Notes: a model not told the origin generated them from the sequence alone. Counted from the first letter of the stretch, positions 9,201 to 23,900 are shown. The stretch is 64,000 nt of DNA from Lampris incognitus (GCF_029633865.1 NC_079222.1:36134709-36198708), one strand, 5' to 3'. Program-made: numbers and translations.

Positions 9201-12200
9201 CCCTTATACAGGCAACAGGGTTCAGACAATTTCAGATCTTCAGTCTTCTGTAAAGGTAACGTTTGATGCCGTGGTCTAGCTTTGAATCCTCCCCCTGCTC
9301 CTCCTTGTTGTTGTTGTTGTTCTTCTTCTTCTTCTTCTTGTTCTACTTATTCTCTTAGATATATACATTATACTTATGGCATTTTCACACTGGCCAAAAA
9401 ACCCCGCTAACATCTGCCTTTGGCCAATGTAACATTCACCACCAAAGGCGGATGTTAGCGGGGGTTTTTTGGCCAGTGTGAAAGGAGTATTGTTTAGTTT
9501 GGATATATGTGTTCAGTTTGGATACATGTGTTCTTACTTTGGATATATATGTATTCTAGTTTGGATATATGTGTTCTTAGTTTGGATATATATGTTCTTA
9601 GTTTGGATATATATGTGTTTAGATTGGATTTATGTATTCTAGTTTGGATATATGTGTTCTTAGTTTGGATATATATGTTCTTAGTTTGGATATATGTGTT
9701 CTTAGTTTGGATATATATGTTCTTAGTTTGGATATATGTGTTCTTAGTTTGGCTCTATGTGTTCTTAGTTTGGTTATATGTGTTCTTAGTTTGGCTATGT
9801 GTTCTTGGTTTCGATAAATGTGTTCTTAGTTTGGCTATGTGTTCTTAGTTTGGATATGTGTCTTAGTTTGGATAAATGTGTTCTTAGTTTGGATATATGT
9901 GTTCTAGTTTGGATATATATGTTCTTAGTTTGGATATATGTATTCTTAGCTTGGATATATGTGTCCTTGGTTTGGATATATGTGTTCTAGTTTGGATATG
10001 TGTGTTCTTAGTTTGGATATATGTATTCTTAGCTTGGAGATATGTGTCCTTGGTTTGGATATATGTGTTCTTACTTTGGATATGTGTGTTCTTAGTTTGG
10101 ATATATGTATTCTTAGTTTGGATATATGTGTTCTTAGTTTGGCTATATGTGTTCTAGTTTGGATATATGTGTCCTTGGTTTGGATATATGTGTTCTAGTT
10201 TGGATATGTGTGTTCTTAGTTTGGATATATGTATTCTTAGTTTGGATATATGTGTTCTTAGTTTGGATATATGTGTTCTAGTTTGGATATATGTATTCTT
10301 AGTTTGGATATATGTGTTCTTAGTTTGGATATATGTGTTCTAGTTTGGATATATGTGTTCTTAGTTTGGCTATATGTGTTCTTAGTTTGGATATATGTGT
10401 CCTTGGTTTGGATATATGTGTCCTTGGTTTGGATATATGTGTTCTAGTTTGGATATATGTGTTCTTAGTTTGGATATATGTGTTCTTAGTTTGGATATAT
10501 GTGTTCTAGTTTGGCTATATGTGTTCTTAGTTTGGATATATGTGTTCTTAGTTTGGATATATGTGTTCTAGTTTGGATATATGTTCTTAGTTTGGATATA
10601 TGTGTTCTTAGTTTGGATATATGTGTTCTTAGTTTGGCTATATGTGTTCTTAGTTTGGATATATGTGTTCTAGTTTGGATATATGTGTTCTTAGTTTGGA
10701 TATATGTGTTCTTAGCTTGGATATATGTGTTCTTAGTTTGGATATATGTGTTCTTAGTTTGGCTATATGTGTTCTTAGTTTAGATATATGTGTTCTTAGT
10801 TTGGATATATGTGTTCTAGTTTGGATATATGTGTTCTAGTTTGGATATATATGTTCTTAGCTTGGATATATGTGTTCTTAGTTTGGATATATGTGTTCTT
10901 AGTTTGGATATACGTATGTGTTCTTAGTTTGGATATATACTATGTGTTAAGTTTGGATATATGTGTTTAGTTTGAATATATGTGTTGTAGTTTGGATATA
11001 TATGTGTTCTTGTAGTTTTTGGATATACGTTTTTGTCTTTGTGTTACACTGCTATGGGCTGGGGGAAACAAGTGAAATGACAGTGTTCCTGATTCCCAAT
11101 TCCTGAATCATCCTCCTCCTCTTCCTTGTTGTCCTCCTCCTCCTCCTCCTCCTTCAGTTTTACATCGGCAGAATGAAACAGCAACACATAAATATATAAA
11201 TAAAAGAATCAGTTATGAGGATCATCCCTTGGTCAAACATTTTGAAGAGAAACATAAGGGTGATGCATCCAGATGTTTGGATTCATAAACTTAGAGAAAA
11301 CCACTAAGGTGGGCTGAATGAAGATTTGGATCTGACCCGTTTCTTAAGTGCAGTGATAAACTTGTATATTATCATCATCTTTCTGTTACTGGAAGCTCAT
11401 GTTTTGTGATTCTGATGAACGTTCCTCTTGTACCTCTTGCCCATACACCTAACTGTTATACGCAGTGTGTTGACTTACAGGGGATAAATCTCTGATAGTA
11501 TTTATTCTGATCGGTTGATAGATAACCCCTATTATTTTTCAAAAATACAGCAGTTATTGTAATAATTTGGATCATTTTCAGTTGAACTTGCCAAGGACAT
11601 TTTCTGGTTTGTTCCCTACAAGTTGAGTGCCTTGGTTCTTCTCTATTTTTCCAGGTTTCAGGGTTTGTTGCAGTCTATTTACTCGCAAAGTCTACCGGTT
11701 TTAATGATTTATTGCTTTATCTGTTTAAAACGAGTTAATCTAAAAGTGAATAAATGTGTTTGACCGCGGCAGTTTAACGTTGCCTCCCAACACGTCAGCA
11801 GGGTTTTATGTAGAACGCTCAACACGGCCTCTGCAGATTGCTTATGTGTTATTTGAAAGCCACAGGTCTTTCATACGACAACTTCTTGAATGGGAGGAGG
11901 ATTTCTTGGTATTTTCTCCGTCACGTCTTTTTGGAGTAATTAAGTGTGTGTTAGCAGGACATGTGACTTCTGACACACACGTGACGTATCAGTTAAAACA
12001 TGTTGACACGGTAGGATGCTCTGCCATTTATGATTTTTAAGAAAAATTGCAATTGCATCCTTCTGCTCCTAGACTGAGGCTAATTACACAGAGGCTAATT
12101 ACACAGATTGATTATATTTCATTTGTGTGTGTGTGTGTGTGTGTGTTGTGCAGGGGCACGTGTGTGTGTGTGTTATATGTAAGTGGGTCAAGAAAAATAT

Positions 12201-15200
12201 CTGTTATGTACTGAAATTGTTCTCTGTCTCTCTTGCTCTGTCTCTCCCCCTCTCCCTCTTTCTGTCTGTCTCTCCCCCTCTCCCTCTTTCTGTCTGTCTC
12301 TCTCCCTCTGTCTCTCCCCCTCTCCCTCTTTCTGTCTGTCTCTCTCCCTCTGTCTCTCCCCCTCTCCCTCTTTCTGTCTGTCTCTCTCCCTCTGTCTCTT
12401 CCCCTCTCCCTCTTTCTGTCTGTCTGTCTCTCTCCCTCTGTCTCTCCCCCTCTCCCTCTTTCTGTCTGTCTCTCTCCCTCTGTCTCTTCCCCTCTCCCTC
12501 TTTCTGTCTGTCTGTCTCTCTCCCTCCCTCTTTCTGTCTGTCTCTCTCCCTCTGTCGCTCCCTCTCCCTCTCCCTCGCTCTATCTCTCTCTTTCTCCCTC
12601 TCGCTCTCTCTCACTCTGTCTCTCTCTCTCCCTCTGCCCCCCCCCCCCGTCTCTCTGTCTCTCTCTCTCTCTCTCTCTTCCCCCCGTCTCTCTCTCAGTG
12701 CTTGCTGGTGCTGGAGCGCCTGTGTGTGTGGGTCTCAGGTGGGGATGAACTGTGTGTGTGGAATAAAGACTTTCAGCTGCAGTGTCAGAGGCAGAGCCAC
12801 AGTGATACCGGTAAGCCCCAGCACAGTTTGGATAACCTGCAATACCTACACACAGCAGGGACGGTGCTGTCTTCATACAAAGACTGTACGTTAATGTCAT
12901 AACGGTTTCCATCTCTGCAGGTATAACTGCTGTGATTGAGCTGCCTAAGAACTGTATGGCAGCATCCATGGATAAAGAGATAGGTATGTTGTTGATCCAC
13001 ACTCCACCGCTCCCATGTCGGCTATGCATGAACAAATGCATCATGCAGCCTCATGCAACTCTGTAAACACGTCTCTTCAAGACTTCTCTTCTTATCTTGG
13101 GCGGCACGGTGGCCCAGTGGTTAGCGCTGTTGCTTCATGGCAAGAAGGTCTTGGGTTCGAACCCCAGGGTCGTCCAACCTTGGGGGTCATCCCAGGTCGT
13201 TTGCATGTTCTCCCTGTGTCTGCGGTGGGTTTTCTGCGGGTGCTCCGGTTTACCCCACCATGAAAAAAGACATGCATGTTAGGGTTAATACGCCTGTCTG
13301 TGCCCCTGAGCAAGGCAGCGGGAAGAAATAACTGGGGTTGGTCCCCAGGCGCTGCACGGCGGCTGCCCGCTGCTCCTAGCTACACAGCTAGCATGGGTTA
13401 AATGCAGTGAGGCATTTCCCCGCGGGGGTCAATAAAGTATCTCAAAATAAAATAAAATCTTAACGACGTTCAACAAGTTGTGTCCCCCCTCCCTCTTTGC
13501 AGTTATATACAGACTGACGGGCTCTACCGAGTCCTCACTGACAGTGGCTGAAATCCGCTGTCTGTCTGACCACCAGGACAACATCCGAGCTCTCATCAAC
13601 GTCAACGGTTCGTCTCCATCAGACTGTTCGGAAACTGTTACGTAGCTGAAATATTGTTTTATTCTCCCCGACACGTCCCTCTGGTGTTTGTGATGGCGGT
13701 GCTGACTTCACGAGGGCTTTTCTCCAGATGATGTGTTTGCCAGTGGTTCCCATGTGGGAGAGCTGATCCTGTGGGATGCGGTGGACTGGAATATCGTGGC
13801 TTACGAGCACATCCTTTGGGAGGAGTCTCAGGCCGACACCCTGGCTGAAAACAGATTGGGTCTTTTCAAACCCAGCGAGATGTCCATTCAGAATTTGACC
13901 ACCAATGGCAAGGTGGGGAGAGGGGATGGTGGATACCGTACCCAAATTGCAATTCTCAGATAGAAGAGCAACAGCAGACATGATCAGATATGCAAGAGTG
14001 TTTAGTTTTATTGTTGTTCTTAACAGAATGTGTGGTGATGTGTTACAGTTCATCCTGGCGGCTGTGGGCAGTGGTCTGTATGTGTACAGCGTTCTGACCA
14101 AGACTGTCGTGGCCTACAGGAAAACTGCACACGATTCGAATGTCTTACATACCATGCTGCTCTCCGACAGGTGATTTACACTCACTAACAGCTGGTTTTA
14201 TGTCTTGAATTTAAAAAAAAAAAGAAAAATACTTATCATCACACTAATAATACACTCATCAAATGTCTAATTTAATTTTTAACTGAATTTAATTTTTTGA
14301 AATTTTTTAAATTAAATAAACTCAAAATAAATAAATGTAAATATTTTTAATTTTTAATTTCATTTAAATTTAATTTTTTTATTTATTTTACATTAAATTT
14401 AAAATAAAATAAAAAAATTAAATATTTAAAAAAATCATTTAATTTAACTTTTAAATTGCTAACAATACAACCACAATCCGTGCAGGAATAGACCACGTTA
14501 CAGCCAATGTAAAAGCCGTTGAGGAAGGGCTGCCAACATGGTCGGATGAAGTAGTATCACTCTAGCAAACCTCAAGAAGCAGGTCGAAGATTTAAAAGAA
14601 AAATGCCTAAATTAAGATTTATGCATTCCATACATTGGCTCTTCCTTGTTTTCCTGGCCACTCGGTTGCATTGTGTTTTAGTGTCTGTTACAGTATGTCA
14701 GTATGTGGTCAGCCATTTGTCAGGATGATGCTTTACAGTTGTGATGTTTCCACATTTTATCTTTCAGTGAGCTGATATCCTGTTCTGAAGATGGCAGTGT
14801 CAGGATTTGGGAGATGCAAGATCTGCCTTTACCCGCAGAGCCCGCCTCTCCAGGTGAATGACAGACATGCACACAGACGGGGTGGAGACTGACATACATG
14901 AATATATAGATTCATTCACAGGTTTGATTTGGGTTTCACAGTGGCAGGAAATATGCATCTACTGTAGGAATAGCAATGTCTTCACGTTTGTATTTTAATG
15001 TGTGCAAAAATTCAAAGTAAAAAGAATTCAAAGCAGGGGCGTCCAGGTGGTGTGGTGGTCTATTCCGTTGCCTACCAACACGGGGATCGCTGGTTTGAAT
15101 CCCCGTGTGGCCTCCGGCTTGGTCGGGCGTCCCTACAGACACAACTGGCCGTGTCTGCGGGTGGGAAGCAGGATGTGGGTATGTGTCCTGGTCGCTGCAC

Positions 15201-17868
15201 TAGCGCCTCCTCTGGTCGGTCGGGGAGCCTGTTCAGGGGGAGGGGGAACTGGGGGGAATAGCATGGTCCTCCCACGCGCTACGTCCCCCTGGTGAAACTC
15301 CTCACTGTCAGGTGAAAAGAAGCGGCTGGTGACTCCACATGTATGGGAGGAGGCATGTGGTAGTCTGCAGCCCTCCCCGGATCAGTAAAGGGGGTGGAGC
15401 AGAGACTGGGGCGGCTCGGAAGAGTGGGGTAATTGGCTCGATTGGGGAGAAAAAGGGGCAAAAAGTGAGGAGTTTCACCAAGGGGACGTAGCGTGTGGGA
15501 GGATCACGCTATACCCCCAGTTCCCCCTCGCCCTGAACAGGCTCCCCAACCGACCAGAGGAGGCGCTAGTGCAGCGACCAGGACATATACCCACATCCTG
15601 CTTCCCACCCGCAGACACGGCCAGTTGTGTCTGTAGGGACGCCCGACCAAACCTGGGGTAACACGGGGATTCAAACCAGCGATCCTCGTGATGGTAGGTA
15701 ATGGAATAGACCACCACGCCACCTGGACGCCCCTCCATTATAAGACTTTTGCACAGCGATCAAGTTGATTGAACGGGAAATATGGAAAAAAGTGTTTAAT
15801 ATGCAGCGCTCAAGCTAAAAGGTCTGGCTAATAAAAAGGTTTTGCCTGTCAGTCTGTGGATGTGCAGCCTCCTCGGAGCTCCCTCACATGACTGTCAGTC
15901 TGTGGATGTGCAGCCTCCTCGGAGCTCCCTCACACGACTGTCAGTCTGTGGATGTGCAGCCTCCTCGGTGCTCCCTCACACGACTGTCAGTCTGTGGACT
16001 TGCAGCCTCCTCGGAGCTCCCTCACATGACTGTCAGTCTGTGGATGTGCAGCCTCCTCGGTGCTCCCTCACATGACTGTCAGTCTGTGGATGTGCAGCCT
16101 CCTCGGTGCTCCCTCACATGACTGTCAGTCTGTGGATGTGCAGCCTCCTCGGTGCTCCCTCACATGACTGTCAGTCTGTGGATGTGCAGCCTCCTCGGTG
16201 CTCCCTCACATGACTGTCAGTCTGTGGATGTGCAGCCTCCTCGGTGCTCCCTCACATGACTGTCAGTCTGTGGATGTGCAGCCTCCTCGGTGCTCCCTCA
16301 CATGACTGTCAGTCTGTGGATGTGCAGCCTCCTCGGTGCTCCCTCACATGACTGTCAGTCTGTGGATGTGCAGCCTCCTCGGTGCTCCCTCACACGACTG
16401 TCAGTCTGTGGATGTGCAGCCTCCTCGGTGCTCCCTCACACGACTGTCAGTCTGTGGATGTGCAGCCTCCTCGGTGCTCCCTCACACGACTGTCAGTGTG
16501 TGGATGTGCAGCCTCCTCGGTGCTCCCTCACACGACTGTCAGTCTGTGGATGTGCAGCCTCCTCGGTGCTCCCTCACACGACTGGCAGTCTGTGGATGTG
16601 CAGCCTCCTCGGTGCTCCCTCACACGACTGGCAGTCTGTGGATGTGCAGCCTCCTCGGTGCTCCCTCACACGACTGTCAGTCTGTGGATGTGCAGCCTCC
16701 TCGGTGCTCCCTCACACGACTGTCAGTCTGTGGATGTGCAGCCTCCTCGGTGCTCCCTCACACGACTGTCAGTGTGTGGATGTGCAGCCTCCTCGGTGCT
16801 CCCTCACACGACTGTCAGTGTGTGGATGTGCAGCCTCCTCGGTGCTCCCTCACACGACTGTCAGTCTGTGGATGTGCAGCCTCCTCGGTGCTCCCTCACA
16901 CGACTGTCAGTGTGTGGATGTGCAGCCTCCTCGGAGCTCCCTCACATGACTGTCAGTCTGTGGATGTGCAGCCTCCTCGGTGCTCCCTCACACGACTGTC
17001 AGTCTGTGGATGTGCAGCCTCCTCGGTGCTCCCTCACACGACTGTCAGTCTGTGGATGTGCAGCCTCCTCGGAGCTCCCTCACACGACTGTCAGTCTGTG
17101 GATGTGCAGCCTCCTCGGTGCTCCCTCACACGACTGTCAGTCTGTGGATGTGCAGCCTCCTCGGTGCTCCCTCACACGACTGTCAGTCTGTGGATGTGCA
17201 GCCTCCTCGGTGCTCCCTCACATGACTGTCAGTCTGTGGATGTGCAGCCTCCTCGGTGCTCCCTCACATGACTGCAACCAAGTCTGACATGAACCTGCAC
17301 TTAACAAAAAGAAATGGTTTGCTATGCTAGGCCACCATTTTGGTCACAGTCTAGTAGCTCTGCTTTCACTAATGATCAGGAAAACCACAGCCAAGTCAGG
17401 TCTGGGGGGGGGGGTGAGAGGGGAGAGAAAGAGGGGGGAGAGAGAGAGGAGAGAGAGAGTGAGGGAGAGAGGGGAGAGAAAGAGAGGAGGAGAGAGGGGA
17501 GAGGAGAGAGACAGAGTGAGAGGGGAGAGAGGGGAGAGAAAGAGGGGGGAGAGAGAGAGGAGAGAGAGAGTGAGGGAGAGAGGAGAGAGACAGAGAGAGA
17601 GAGAGTGAGGGAGAGAGAGGGGGAGCGAGGGGAGAGAAAGAGTGAGAGGAGAGAGAGGGGGGAGAGAGCAAGAGAGTGAGAGGAGAGAGAGGGGGGAGAG
17701 GGGGAGAGAGAGGAGAGAGGAGAGAAGGGGGGGGGAGAGAGGAGAGAGACAGAGAGAGAGAGAAAGCATAAATGTTTTTGAAAGGTTTTGAGTCACCGCA
17801 ACCATGAGAGGTCGATCATACAGTCATAACTACACAAAAATATTAAGCTGATAGGTTCAGTAGTATGT

Positions 17869-17951
<83 letters not shown>

Positions 17952-20900
17952 CCTGCAGGCCAGCACCGCCTGGTGGAGATAAAAAGGACACCCACCAGAT
18001 GCCTTAGAAGGAGGCGATGTGAGAGGTGTGTGCAGGACATGTAGCTCCTACCACAGCTGTAGGAAGGACACATGTCTTCACTGTACAGTCTTCACAGCTG
18101 TAGAAGGACACCTGTCTTCACTGTACAGACTTCACAGCTGTAGGAAGGACACCTGTCTTCACTGTACAGACTTCACAGCTGTAGGAAGGACACATGTCTT
18201 CACTGTACAGTCTTCACAGCTGTAGGAAGGACACCTGTCTTCACAGCTGTAGGAAGGACACATGTCTTCACTGTACAGACTTCACAGCTGTAGGAAGGAC
18301 ACATGTCTTCACTGTACAGACTTCACAGCTGTAGGAAGGACACATGTCTTCACTGTACAGTCTTCACAGCTGTAGGAAGGACACATGTCTTCACAGCTGT
18401 AGGAAGGACACATGTCTTCACAGCTGTAGGAAGGACACCTGTCTTCACAGCTGTAGGAAGGACACCTGTCTTCACTGTACAGACTTCACAGCTGTAGAAG
18501 GACACCTGTCTTCACTGTACAGTCTTCACAGCTGTAGGAAGGACACATGTCTTCACTGTACAGACTTCACAGCTGTAGGAAGGACACCTGTCTTCACTGT
18601 ACAGTCTTCACAGCTGTAGAAGGACACCTGTCTTCACTGTACAGACTTCACAGCTGTAGGAAGGACACCTGTCTTCACTGTACAGTCTTCACAGCTGTAG
18701 GAAGGACACATGTCTTCACTGTACAGTCTTCACAGCTGTAGGAAGGACACATGTCTTCACTGTACAGTCTTCACAGCTGTAGAAGGACACATGTCTTCAC
18801 TGTACAGACTTCACAGCTGTAGGAAGGACACCTGTCTTCACTGTACAGACTTCACAGCTGTAGGAAGGACACATGTCTTCACTGTACAGTCTTCACAGCT
18901 GTAGGAAGGACACCTGTCTTCACTGTACAGTCTTCACAGCTGTAGGAAGGACACCTGTCTTCACTGTACAGTCTTCACAGCTGTAGGAAGGACACATGTC
19001 TTCACTGTACAGACTTCACAGCTGTAGGAAGGACACATGTCTTCACTGTACAGACTTCACAGCTGTAGAAGGACACCTGTCTTCACTGTACAGACTTCAC
19101 AGCTGTAGGAAGGACACCTGTCTTCACTGTACAGTCTTCACAGCTGTAGGAAGGACACCTGTCTTCACTGTACAGACTTCACAGCTGTAGGAAGGACACA
19201 TGTCTTCACTGTACAGACTTCACAGCTGTAGAAGGACACCTGTCTTCACTGTACAGACTTCACAGCTGTAGGAAGGACACCTGTCTTCACTGTACAGACT
19301 TCACAGCTGTAGGAAGGACACCTGTCTTCACTGTACAGTCTTCACAGCTGTAGAAGGACACCTGTCTTCACTGTACAGTCTTCACAGCTGTAGGAAGGAC
19401 ACCTGTCTTCACTGTACAGTCTTCACAGCTGTAGGAAGGACACCTGTCTTCACTGTACAGACTTCACAGCTGTAGGAAGGACACCTGTCTTCACAGCTGT
19501 AGGAAGGACACCTGTCTTCACTGTACAGACTTCACAGCTGTAGGAAGGACACATGTCTTCACTGTACAGACTTCACAGCTGTAGGAAGGACACCTGTCTT
19601 CACTGTACAGTCTTCACAGCTGTAGGAAGGACACATGTCTTCACTGTACAGTCTTCACAGCTGTAGGAAGGACACATGTCTTCACAGCTGTAGGAAGGAC
19701 ACATGTCTTCACAGCTGTAGGAAGGACACCTGTCTTCACAGCTGTAGGAAGGACACCTGTCTTCACTGTACAGACTTCACAGCTGTAGGAAGGACACATG
19801 TCTTCACTGTACAGTCTTCACAGCTGTAGGAAGGACACATGTCTTCACTGTACAGACTTCACAGCTGTAGGAAGGACACCTGTCTTCACTGTACAGTCTT
19901 CACAGCTGTAGAAGGACACCTGTCTTCACTGTACAGACTTCACAGCTGTAGGAAGGACACCTGTCTTCACTGTACAGTCTTCACAGCTGTAGGAAGGACA
20001 CATGTCTTCACTGTACAGTCTTCACAGCTGTAGGAAGGACACGTGTCTTCACTGTACAGTCTTCACAGCTGTAGAAGGACACATGTCTTCACTGTACAGT
20101 CTTCACAGCTGTAGGAAGGACACCTGTCTTCACTGTACAGTCTTCACAGCTGTAGAAGGACACCTGTCTTCACTGTACAGTCTTCACAGCTGTAGGAAGG
20201 ACACCTGTCTTCACTGTACAGTCTTCACAGCTGTAGGAAGGACACCTGTCTTCACTGTACAGACTTCACAGCTGTAGGAAGGACACCTGTCTTCACAGCT
20301 GTAGGAAGGACACCTGTCTTCACTGTACAGACTTCACAGCTGTAGGAAGGACACATGTCTTCACTGTACAGACTTCACAGCTGTAGGAAGGACACCTGTC
20401 TTCACTGTACAGTCTTCACAGCTGTAGGAAGGACACATGTCTTCACTGTACAGTCTTCACAGCTGTAGGAAGGACACATGTCTTCACAGCTGTAGGAAGG
20501 ACACATGTCTTCACAGCTGTAGGAAGGACACCTGTCTTCACAGCTGTAGGAAGGACACCTGTCTTCACTGTACAGACTTCACAGCTGTAGGAAGGACACA
20601 TGTCTTCACTGTACAGTCTTCACAGCTGTAGGAAGGACACATGTCTTCACTGTACAGACTTCACAGCTGTAGGAAGGACACCTGTCTTCACTGTACAGTC
20701 TTCACAGCTGTAGAAGGACACCTGTCTTCACTGTACAGACTTCACAGCTGTAGGAAGGACACCTGTCTTCACTGTACAGTCTTCACAGCTGTAGGAAGGA
20801 CACATGTCTTCACTGTACAGTCTTCACAGCTGTAGGAAGGACACGTGTCTTCACTGTACAGTCTTCACAGCTGTAGAAGGACACATGTCTTCACTGTACA

Positions 20901-23900
20901 GTCTTCACAGCTGTAGAAGGACACATGTCTTCACTGTACAGTCTTCACAGCTGTAGGAAGGACACCTGTCTTCACTGTACAGTCTTCACAGCTGTAGGAA
21001 GGACACCTGTCTTCACTGTACAGTCTTCACAGCTGTAGGAAGGACACGTGTCTTCACTGTACAGACTTCACAGCTGTATGAAGGACACATGTCTTCACTG
21101 TACAGACTTCACAGCTGTAGGAAGGACACCTGTCTTCACTGTACAGACTTCACAGCTGTAGAAGGACACGTGTCTTCACTGTACAGACTTCACAGCTGTA
21201 GGAAGGACACCTGTCTTCACTGTACAGTCTTCACAGCTGTAGGAAGGACACCTGTCTTCACTGTACAGTCTTCACAGCTGTAGGAAGGACACCTGTCTTC
21301 ACTGTACAGACTTCACAGCTGTAGGAAGGACACATGTCTTCACTGTACAGACTTCACAGCTGTAGGAAGGACACCTGTCTTCACAGCTGTAGGAAGGACA
21401 CCTGTCTTCACTGTACAGACTTCACAGCTGTAGGAAGGACACGTGTCTTCACTGTACAGACTTCACAGCTGTAGGAAGGACACGTGTCTTCACTGTACAG
21501 ACTTCACAGCTGTAGGAAGGACACCTGTCTTCACTGTACAGACTTCACAGCTGTAGGAAGGACACCTGTCTTCACAGCTGTAGGAAGGACACCTGTCTTC
21601 ACTGTACAGACTTCACAGCTGTAGGAAGGACACCTGTCTTCACTGTACAGACTTCACAGCTGTAGGAAGGACACATGTCTTCACTGTACAGTCTTCACAG
21701 CTGTAGGAAGGACACCTGTCTTCACTGTACAGACTTCACAGCTGTAGGAAGGACACCTGTCTTCACAGCTGTAGGAAGGACACCTGTCTTCACAGCTGTA
21801 GGAAGGACACCTGTCTTCACTGTACAGACTTCACAGCTGTAGGAAGGACACCTGTCTTCACTGTACAGTCTTCACAGCTGTAGAAGGACACGTGTCTTCA
21901 CTGTACAGACTTCACAGCTGTAGGAAGGACACCTGTCTTCACTGTACAGTCTTCACAGCTGTAGGAAGGACACCTGTCTTCACTGTACAGACTTCACAGC
22001 TGTAGGAAGGACACGTGTCTTCACTGTACAGACTTCACAGCTGTAGGAAGGACACCTGTCTTCACTGTACAGTCTTCACAGCTGTAGAAGGACACCTGTC
22101 TTCACAGCTGTAGGAAGGACACCTGTCTTCACTGTACAGACTTCACAGCTGTAGAAGGACACCTGTCTTCACTGTACAGTCTTCACAGCTGTAGGAAGGA
22201 CACCTGTCTTCACTGTACAGACTTCACAGCTATAGGAAGGACACATGTCTTCACTGTACAGACTTCACAGCTGTAGGAAGGACACCTGTCTTCACTGTAC
22301 AGACTTCACAGCTGTAGGAAGGACACCTGTCTTCACTGTACAGACTTCACAGCTGTAGGAAGGACACCTGTCTTCACTGTACAGTCTTCACAGCTGTAGA
22401 AGGACACCTGTCTTCACTGTACAGACTTCACAGCTGTAGGAAGGACACATGTCTTCACTGTACAGACTTCACAGCTGTAGGAAGGACACATGTCTTCACA
22501 GTACAGACTTCACAGCTGTAGGAAGGACACCTGTCTTCACTGTACAGACTTCACAGCTGTAGGAAGGACACCTGTCTTCACTGTACAGACTTCACAGCTG
22601 TAGGAAGGACACCTGTCTTCACTGTACAGACTTCACAGCTGTAGAAGGACACATGTCTTCACTGTACAGACTTCACAGCTGTAGGAAGGACACCTGTCTT
22701 CACAGCTGTAGGAAGGACACCTGTCTTCACTGTACAGACTTCACAGCTGTAGAAGGACACCTGTCTTCACTGTACAGTCTTCACAGCTGTAGGAAGGACA
22801 CCTGTCTTCACTGTACAGACTTCACAGCTGTAGGAAGGACACATGTCTTCACTGTACAGACTTCACAGCTGTAGGAAGGACACCTGTCTTCACTGTACAG
22901 ACTTCACAGCTGTAGGAAGGACACATGTCTTCACTGTACAGACTTCACAGCTGTAGAAGGACACCTGTCTTCACAGCTGTAGGAAGGACACCTGTCTTCA
23001 CTGTACAGACTTCACAGCTGTAGAAGGACACCTGTCTTCACTGTACAGTCTTCACAGCTGTAGGAAGGACACCTGTCTTCACTGTACAGTCTTCACAGCT
23101 GTAGGAAGGACACATGTCTTCACTGTACAGACTTCACAGCTGTAGGAAGGACACCTGTCTTCACTGTACAGACTTCACAGCTGTAGGAAGGACACATGTC
23201 TTCACTGTACAGACTTCACAGCTGTAGAAGGACACCTGTCTTCACAGCTGTAGGAAGGACACCTGTCTTCACTGTACAGACTTCACAGCTGTAGAAGGAC
23301 ACCTGTCTTCACTGTACAGTCTTCACAGCTGTAGGAAGGACACCTGTCTTCACTGTACAGTCTTCACAGCTGTAGGAAGGACACCTGTCTTCACTGTACA
23401 GACTTCACAGCTGTAGGAAGGACACCTGTCTTCACTGTACAGTCTTCACAGCTGTAGGAAGGACACCTGTCTTCACTGTACAGACTTCACAGTTGTAGGA
23501 AGGACACCTGTCTTCACTGTACAGTCTTCACAGCTGTAGGAAGGACACCTGTCTTCACTGTACAGTCTTCACAGCTGTAGAAGGACACCTGTCTTCACTG
23601 TACAGACTTCACAGCTGTAGGAAGGACACATGTCTTCACTGTACAGACTTCACAGCTGTAGGAAGGACACATGTCTTCACAGTACAGACTTCACAGCTGT
23701 AGGAAGGACACCTGTCTTCACTGTACAGACTTCACAGCTGTAGGAAGGACACCTGTCTTCACTGTACAGACTTCACAGCTGTAGGAAGGACACCTGTCTT
23801 CACTGTACAGACTTCACAGCTGTAGAAGGACACATGTCTTCACTGTACAGACTTCACAGCTGTAGGAAGGACACCTGTCTTCACAGCTGTAGGAAGGACA

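Noticed and set aside
12127..12902. Open frames of 239-255 codons across exon 6
   Set aside because: Most of their length is the pyrimidine tract; only the last part overlaps the real exon 6 of WDR41.
16336..17287. Open frames of 300+ codons in the 46-bp array
   Set aside because: All three plus frames are open because the unit lacks stops and 46 is not a multiple of 3. The array lies inside WDR41 intron 11 with no splice support.
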